From contig JAQGAU010000964.1 in assembly GCA_034698045.1 (NCBI GenBank), positions 1 to 22,327 on the forward strand: a stretch of 22,327 nt of DNA, given 5' to 3'. The DNA is from Paramacrobiotus richtersi. Its lineage: Eukaryota > Tardigrada > Eutardigrada > Parachela > Macrobiotidae. The stretch's first letter is position 1. Every line of letters begins with the position of its first letter. Position numbers and translations under genes: made by a program. The notes under the pieces are model-generated. The model searched no databases and had not been told where the DNA came from. It saw nothing but the letters and a program-made list of their open reading frames with translations. Shown piece after piece: positions 17,346 to 22,327 of this stretch.

Positions 17346-20330
17346 ATGCTATTAACAGCGGACAGTGCTGGTTACCTCCAAACCGCTGTTGCCACGATTG
17401 GTCTTCTGGTCTTCGGTTTGCAGATATCTGCTCAGGAAGGCATGGACAGCGAACAGCAACACCAACCACTTGCGCAAGAGCCTTGCACGAACGGAAATCC
17501 CTCTGCAACGGAGACTGTTTGCCGTACTCAGACATGTCCACGAGCGGGTAATAAGTCACTTTCACTGTACAACGTAAACAAGTTGATTCTAACAAAACTC
17601 CACATAACTACCTTCAGCGCAAGAGTTCCTGGCATCTATAGATCCCACCATCGATCCCTGTGAAGACTTCTTCGCATACTCGTGCAACAACTGGATTAAA
17701 TCACATCCGTTTCCGCCAGATAAACCGGCCATGGACATAATCACTGTGTTAGACGAGACGGTTAAAGAACAGCTTCGAGGTAAAGTCTTTCCTATTCTTC
17801 GTACTAACAGTGGCACGAAACGCATTACATATAGCCATGAATGTATTATATACCCGGTTTCAGATGTTTTAAACCGCACCCAGGAGGAAGGTGAACCAAA
17901 GTCGAAACAGATCGCTAAGGAGTTCTTCCGACGCTGCATGGACGAGGGCAAGTAAAGCGTGCGGCCTGCTCATTAATAAGACTTTATGAAACGGCACTGC
18001 CCGGCCAAACAGACTAAGCGATGACGTCGTTCATAAATAATCTATCGCATATTGCTACAGATAAGCTTGCTGCTGAGGGCTTTGGCTCCTTTGATGCGGC
18101 AATCGGAGCAACAATAAACCATTGGCCAGCAATCACCCCAAACTGGATTCCCGATTTGAATGATCCAGTCTCTACTCACCTTACTCGCCTGTCAAACCAT
18201 AACGCAATCCACCCATTGCTCAGCGTTGCGGTCGGCAATCGCCTTGAGAAAGCAGCGGAAATTGCAGTTTTCTTGCAAGTGGTGGGTGGATTCGGCAAAG
18301 ACATCATAGAAGACTCGGAAATGCGTTCTCTCTACCTAAACGGCACATTTGATTTGCTAAATGGAGTAATAAGCGCCTTGAGCAACGCCTTCAACCATCC
18401 GTCACCAGTGTCCATGGATATCGAGAGCGACGCTGCAGGGATTGTGGACTGGATGACCTTTTTCTCAAATGTATTTATTCTCATTTTCTGGTAGATTTTC
18501 AGCATGAACAGCGATCCTTCCGTTACGTCTTGCAGATCTCCTTACCATCCGTTCAGCAAAGAGATCCATATTTCGTGTACAAACAGTTAACCATCGGCGA
18601 ATTGAAGTCCGGATACTTCTCAAAGTCATCCGTCGCGAAGAATCTAACCAATATTTTGCAAGAAATCATCGCAAACCAAAACTCCACTTTCCTCGTCAAC
18701 GATGGTTTAATGATTTATGTTGCCAACATCGAAAGCTTTCGGCAGTTAGACGAAAAGCTTTTTGAAGCAGAGACCAGCCCAACTGGTCGTCGGAATTTGC
18801 TTAACTTTTTTGGTTACACTTTACTCAGCAGTTACAATTTCGCCTTGCCAAGAAACGTTCGAGAATTCTTCGAGGCATATCAGCGAAAAATATTAGGTAC
18901 AACTGAGCAAGAGCCTCGCTGGAAGGATTGTGTCGATTATACAAAAGCGATGTTTTCGATGGCCACCGGAGCATTATACGTCGAAAACGTTCCGAAAGAA
19001 ACGAGGGCGATTGTCCGGCAAATGGTTTCCGATATTAAAGAGGTTTATCGCGAAATAATCAAAAATTCAGCGTGGATGAATCCGACTACCAGGGAAGGAG
19101 CTATTGCGAAACTGGATAACTTGGTTGAATACGAAATCTTCCTTGACTATTTCCTGGAACCGATCAAAATGGACCAGTATTACAAAGATGTAATGCACGA
19201 CCTTTGAGATGCCGCATTCAGCAGTTTCATCATTGAGCATTCTCGTTTTTAGTTTGAAATGGGATCCTCTTTACTGGAACTGGCAGCAAATCAAGCAAAG
19301 GTGACTTTTGCAAGGGACGTTCAAAAACTGCTGCATCCGCCTAGCAGACAAGAGATAATGGAGGATCCTGATTCGATGAATACTGCGGACATTAATGCTT
19401 ACTATAGCCCTACCGCAAATGGTCTCGGTCAGTATTCTTTCGTCTAGTTAAAGACGTTTTGTTTAGCAACACCGATGAATTTGTTATATGCGACTGTAGC
19501 AATATTGGCCGGAATTTCGCAGTTCCCCTTCTTTGACGCTGCACTACCAGACTACATCAATTATGCCGGTCTTGGGAGTGTTGTGGGTCACGAGATTGGG
19601 CATGGGTTTGATGACGAAGGTGCGTCAGTAATTCAGTATATTTGCTGTGTTGCAGCTCTAGTACCGTTATAGTTTACAACTCATCGACCTCGTTTCATCT
19701 CCATTAGGCTCAAAATTCGACAACGTCGGGAACCTTCGAAACTGGTGGACGGATGGTGACAGATTGGAGTACGACAAAAAGGCAGCTGGAATTATCAAAC
19801 AATATGATGGCTATCAGATGGAAAGCGGCTCGCATGTCAACGGAAACCTTACGCAAGGAGAAAATATCGCTGATAATGGAGGATTCCATGCGTCGCGCCT
19901 GGTACTGTAGACACAAAGCCACCCAGTTTTTGTCTGTGAGCTCTCTATCCCAGAAACTGGATGTGCTTATCGTCTGACTGTGTAGGCATATAAGAAGCGC
20001 ACCGAGGAAAAGAAAGCACCGGAAACGTCGCTTCCCGGTTTGGAGCACCTAACAATCGATCAAATGTATTTTATCGCATATGCTCACGTGAGTGTTTTAC
20101 TTTTGATCAATTTTTAGACTAACCACAGTCCATAGCAACCAGTTAATAATTTTTAGTCGTGGTGTGGACATGTTCGTTCAGAACTGGAAAAGATGTGGCT
20201 GTTACTGGATACCCACAGTCCGGCGAAATTTCGCGTCAACGGTGTGGTCAGCAATTCTGAGGAATTTGCAAGTGTTTTTAACTGCACGAAGGGAAAAATG
20301 ATTGTAAATGACAGACAGGGCATCTGGTAA
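17346..20330 (+). CDS. M13 family zinc metallopeptidase (neprilysin-like)
   Basis: Ten exons: 17346-17547, 17618-17779, 17864-17947, 18061-18470, 18536-19189, 19253-19427, 19500-19619, 19708-19901, 19986-20087 and 20157-20330. Every junction keeps phase, giving 758 residues, the usual M13 length. A hydrophobic segment at about 11-27 is a signal anchor or signal peptide, followed by an extracellular domain. Family landmarks: CRTQTC, then [21 protein letters not shown] at 552-558 (substrate binding), the zinc site HEIGH at 593-597, GENIADNGG with third ligand E654 and D658, and [10 protein letters not shown] near the end. It ends in GIW, close to the usual C-x-x-W, but lacks the penultimate cysteine. 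M13 enzymes cleave short peptides such as neuropeptides. All catalytic residues are present, so it should be active. The intron after exon 3 has a GC donor. The stop codon overlaps a donor-like GTAAGT (20326-20331), so an alternative C-terminus is possible. Confidence 0.93.
17948..18060 (+). other. GC-AG intron in the peptidase gene
   Basis: Exon 3 ends GACGAGG and the intron starts GCAAGTAAAG, the usual context of GC-AG introns, ending in GCTACAG. With this donor the phase is 1 and the reading continues C-M-D-E-D-K-L. The nearby GT five bases downstream would give phase 2 and a TAA stop at once. The GC donor is therefore the consistent choice. Confidence 0.75.
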
Positions 20331-20626
20331 GTGGTGTTGACCATTGGCTTTTTACACGGACAACCGGTAATGTTGTTTGTCTGTTTCTTATGTGCGCATC
20401 TTCTGACAACGTACATATTTTTTGTTCAGCTGTTTAATCATACTCTTCAAACCGTTGCATTGCCTTTATGTTCTAGCCATGTGATTGACAAACGAAAACC
20501 TGACAATGAAACGCAATGAACCTTTTTTTACAAGGTATGCTGCGATAAAATTTTGCATGAGGCGGCAGCATGCTGCATAAAGCTATGTATATAATATTAT
20601 ATTGTATCCTTTCTTAAAGCGTGTAA

Positions 20627-22327
20627 TCAACGATTTCCGTTGGAATTGTCCGCGCCGGCCGGTAACTGTATAGCCGGTACCGGGAACAGCGTCCCATTAG
20701 GGGGAATCGGTGAGGTTATCGCTTCTTTAGGGTCTTTGTTATCACCATCATCCCCTTCTTCCGGTTCCTCCACCTAATGTTAAGTCCAAACTTTAACCAA
20801 GTTCAGAACATTTTGATTGGGAAGTTAGCTTACAGAGCTCAGCCACATTAGCATTTTTGGGCGAGCAAACTATTACACCTTAATTCCCTTTAAGATTGAG
20901 TTCAGTTTAGACCATCCTGCTGTCTATAGCAACCAACACCTTTCCTAACATGTGGTAAAACTGTACTTCGAAGAGAAAACCATTTCTGCCACACACACTT
21001 TACGCACAAGCATTTCTGCCGCCCCGTATGCAAGTTCCGTATACCAAGATGCGCAGAGCGACAAGATCTTTAAACCACCACCATCACGCATTTCAGCCAC
21101 GGAGATTTTTATTATTCCTCGATTTTTATCAAACGCAATGACGCTTTTGTGTTTCTAACTTTTTGAAAGTGTTGGATGCATCACTGGATTTATCTGAATA
21201 TGAATTGGTTAACCCGTAAGTTTACACGGAAGGTGGCAGAAATGCTTGTGCATATAGTATAAGTGGCAGAAATGGTTTTTTCTTCGAATTACTCGTTGAA
21301 ACTTAAACTCGCCCCTACCTCTGCCGGCCTGCCACGACCAGTCGGCCCGCTCAGCGACGGCGACCGATACCGCATCATGATATGTTTAGCAAACTGCTGA
21401 TACGCATCCTCATCCTCGGGATCATTCGGCTCGAATACCGCCATGCACACGGACTTGGAGCGTCCCCGAGCACCCGTTCCCATGCCGCTTATTCCGCTGG
21501 GAGCGCCAGGGTCGGCGTTTTCCTCCAGCTCCTGCTCGCCGGGGGAGCCGTCATTATATTCCGAGTTCATCTCGTCCAGGTCGGGTAAATAACCCTCGAT
21601 GGTGTCGCAGATGGACTGGATGCGCGAATCAAGACTGTACTGACGGTTCTTGCCCATCTTGTCGGCCTGTTTCCGGAAGGGACGACGGCGACCCTGCATG
21701 TGATGGAGGTTGAGTTGGCGGTTCAGCTGGCGGGCGAATTCCTTTGCGATCTCTGAGTTGCCAAATATTGCAGCTGCAGAATAAAGTTGTTAAATAGAGT
21801 AACTACAAAATATGCACGTATATGCTGTACAAATACTATACACATACACATGTACAATACGTCAAGACGTTTTTATTCGAATACGTACCGCTATATGTAC
21901 AAATATTTCTACAATTACAACATACTTCAACTTAGATCAACGTTATACAGTTATTTCTAACAACCTTTTTAAATATTGCACTAAACAGTTTCAGGTACTT
22001 ATGTGTATACCATCGTATATCACTAATATCAGTAAAAGTAAATAAGTTTAGATTTCCACAAGTGGTACATCTTATCCTCTGTCTTAACCTAGTTTTGTAA
22101 TGTGGAGGTACCACGGAAAAACGTACAGTGCCGTCCTTTATCGGATAAAGTTTATCCTGATGTGAGCGCTACAAAGCAATACTTCTACAGTCGCTTACCG
22201 TAGCTTCCGTTGACGAATTTAGGCGACAGCGGACTATTAGCCAACAGTAAACTAACTCCGAACGCCTTCTTTTCCTCGGCATCGGTAATCCCGTTGGATA
22301 TCGCCAGAGTATTGGCTTCCAGTGTCT
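20627..22327 (-). CDS. Unrecognised protein, last three exons (5' part outside)
   Basis: Exons on the minus strand: 22327-22199 (partial, donor G|GTAAGC), 21773-21319 (acceptor TCTGCAG, donor GAG|GTAGGG) and 20773-20627 (acceptor ACATTAG, stop TGA at 20629-20627). Phases 1 and 0 join without break into 242 C-terminal residues. The first part is a compact, probably helical segment (NTLAISNGITDAEEKKAFG, then FGNSEIAKEFARQLNRQLN). A basic stretch GRRRPFRKQADK follows, then a long acidic, Gly/Ser/Pro-rich and likely disordered tail (NSEYNDGSPGEQELEENAD; EEPEEGDDGDNKD). There is no catalytic motif, membrane span or known domain I can name. GC content is higher in the middle exon than around it. 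The gene is convergent with the M13 gene, whose stop lies 297 bases away, with nothing else in that gap. Confidence 0.7.
20963..21292. mobile_element. 330-bp inverted-repeat element (MITE-like) in an intron
   Basis: Arms of 61 bases at 20963-21023 and 21232-21292 are inverted copies. The outer 30 bases (GTAMTTCGAAGARAAAACC...) differ at two positions, an 11-base middle is unrelated, and the inner 20 (GCACAAGCATTTCTGCCRCC) differ at one. Each arm contains CATTTCTGCC twice. No open frame lies between the arms. It occupies most of the last intron of the minus-strand gene, its right end 26 bases from the splice donor. No clear target duplication was seen. Confidence 0.65.

Overview
The window reads as animal nuclear DNA. 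Most genes are split by short introns (about 60 to 550 bases) with standard splice sites whose phases join without a break. Intergenic regions are long, TATA boxes lie before several genes, and there are no bacterial-style operons. An intact M13 (neprilysin) peptidase with 10 exons and immunity-related-GTPase (IRG)-like proteins suggest a small-genome invertebrate. A tardigrade-like animal would fit, but the sequence alone does not prove it.

Left part (1-9500): a minus-strand family of three-pass membrane proteins in tandem. Copy A (6924-8214, three exons, 322 residues) is intact. Copy B (5150-5929) has frameshifts, a stop and a 3' truncation. Copy D (2876-3070) is a scrambled fragment. Copy C (507-1735) lost its 5' end at a foldback transposon (1734-2801). 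The duplication that made A and B also carried their upstream DNA. Three perfect inverted repeats with unrelated arms (288-321, 4984-5054, 8735-8792) punctuate this region.

Middle (9575-16223): a single-exon type I membrane protein with a PPxY tail (minus). Next to it is a newly assembled three-exon minus-strand gene (10970-12526) joining a helical, possibly CARD-like N-terminus to a divergent P-loop GTPase. It is divergent from two tandem plus-strand paralogues (13363-14079 and 15516-16223), which are compact IRG-like GTPases starting with an N-myristoylation signal. Three GTP-binding genes side by side look like a cell-autonomous immunity locus by analogy with vertebrate IRGs. That role is inference.

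Right part (17346-22327): a complete M13 zinc endopeptidase of 758 residues with all catalytic motifs, one intron of GC-AG type, then, convergently, the last three exons of an unrecognised minus-strand gene that runs off the window. One of its introns holds a 330-base inverted-repeat element.
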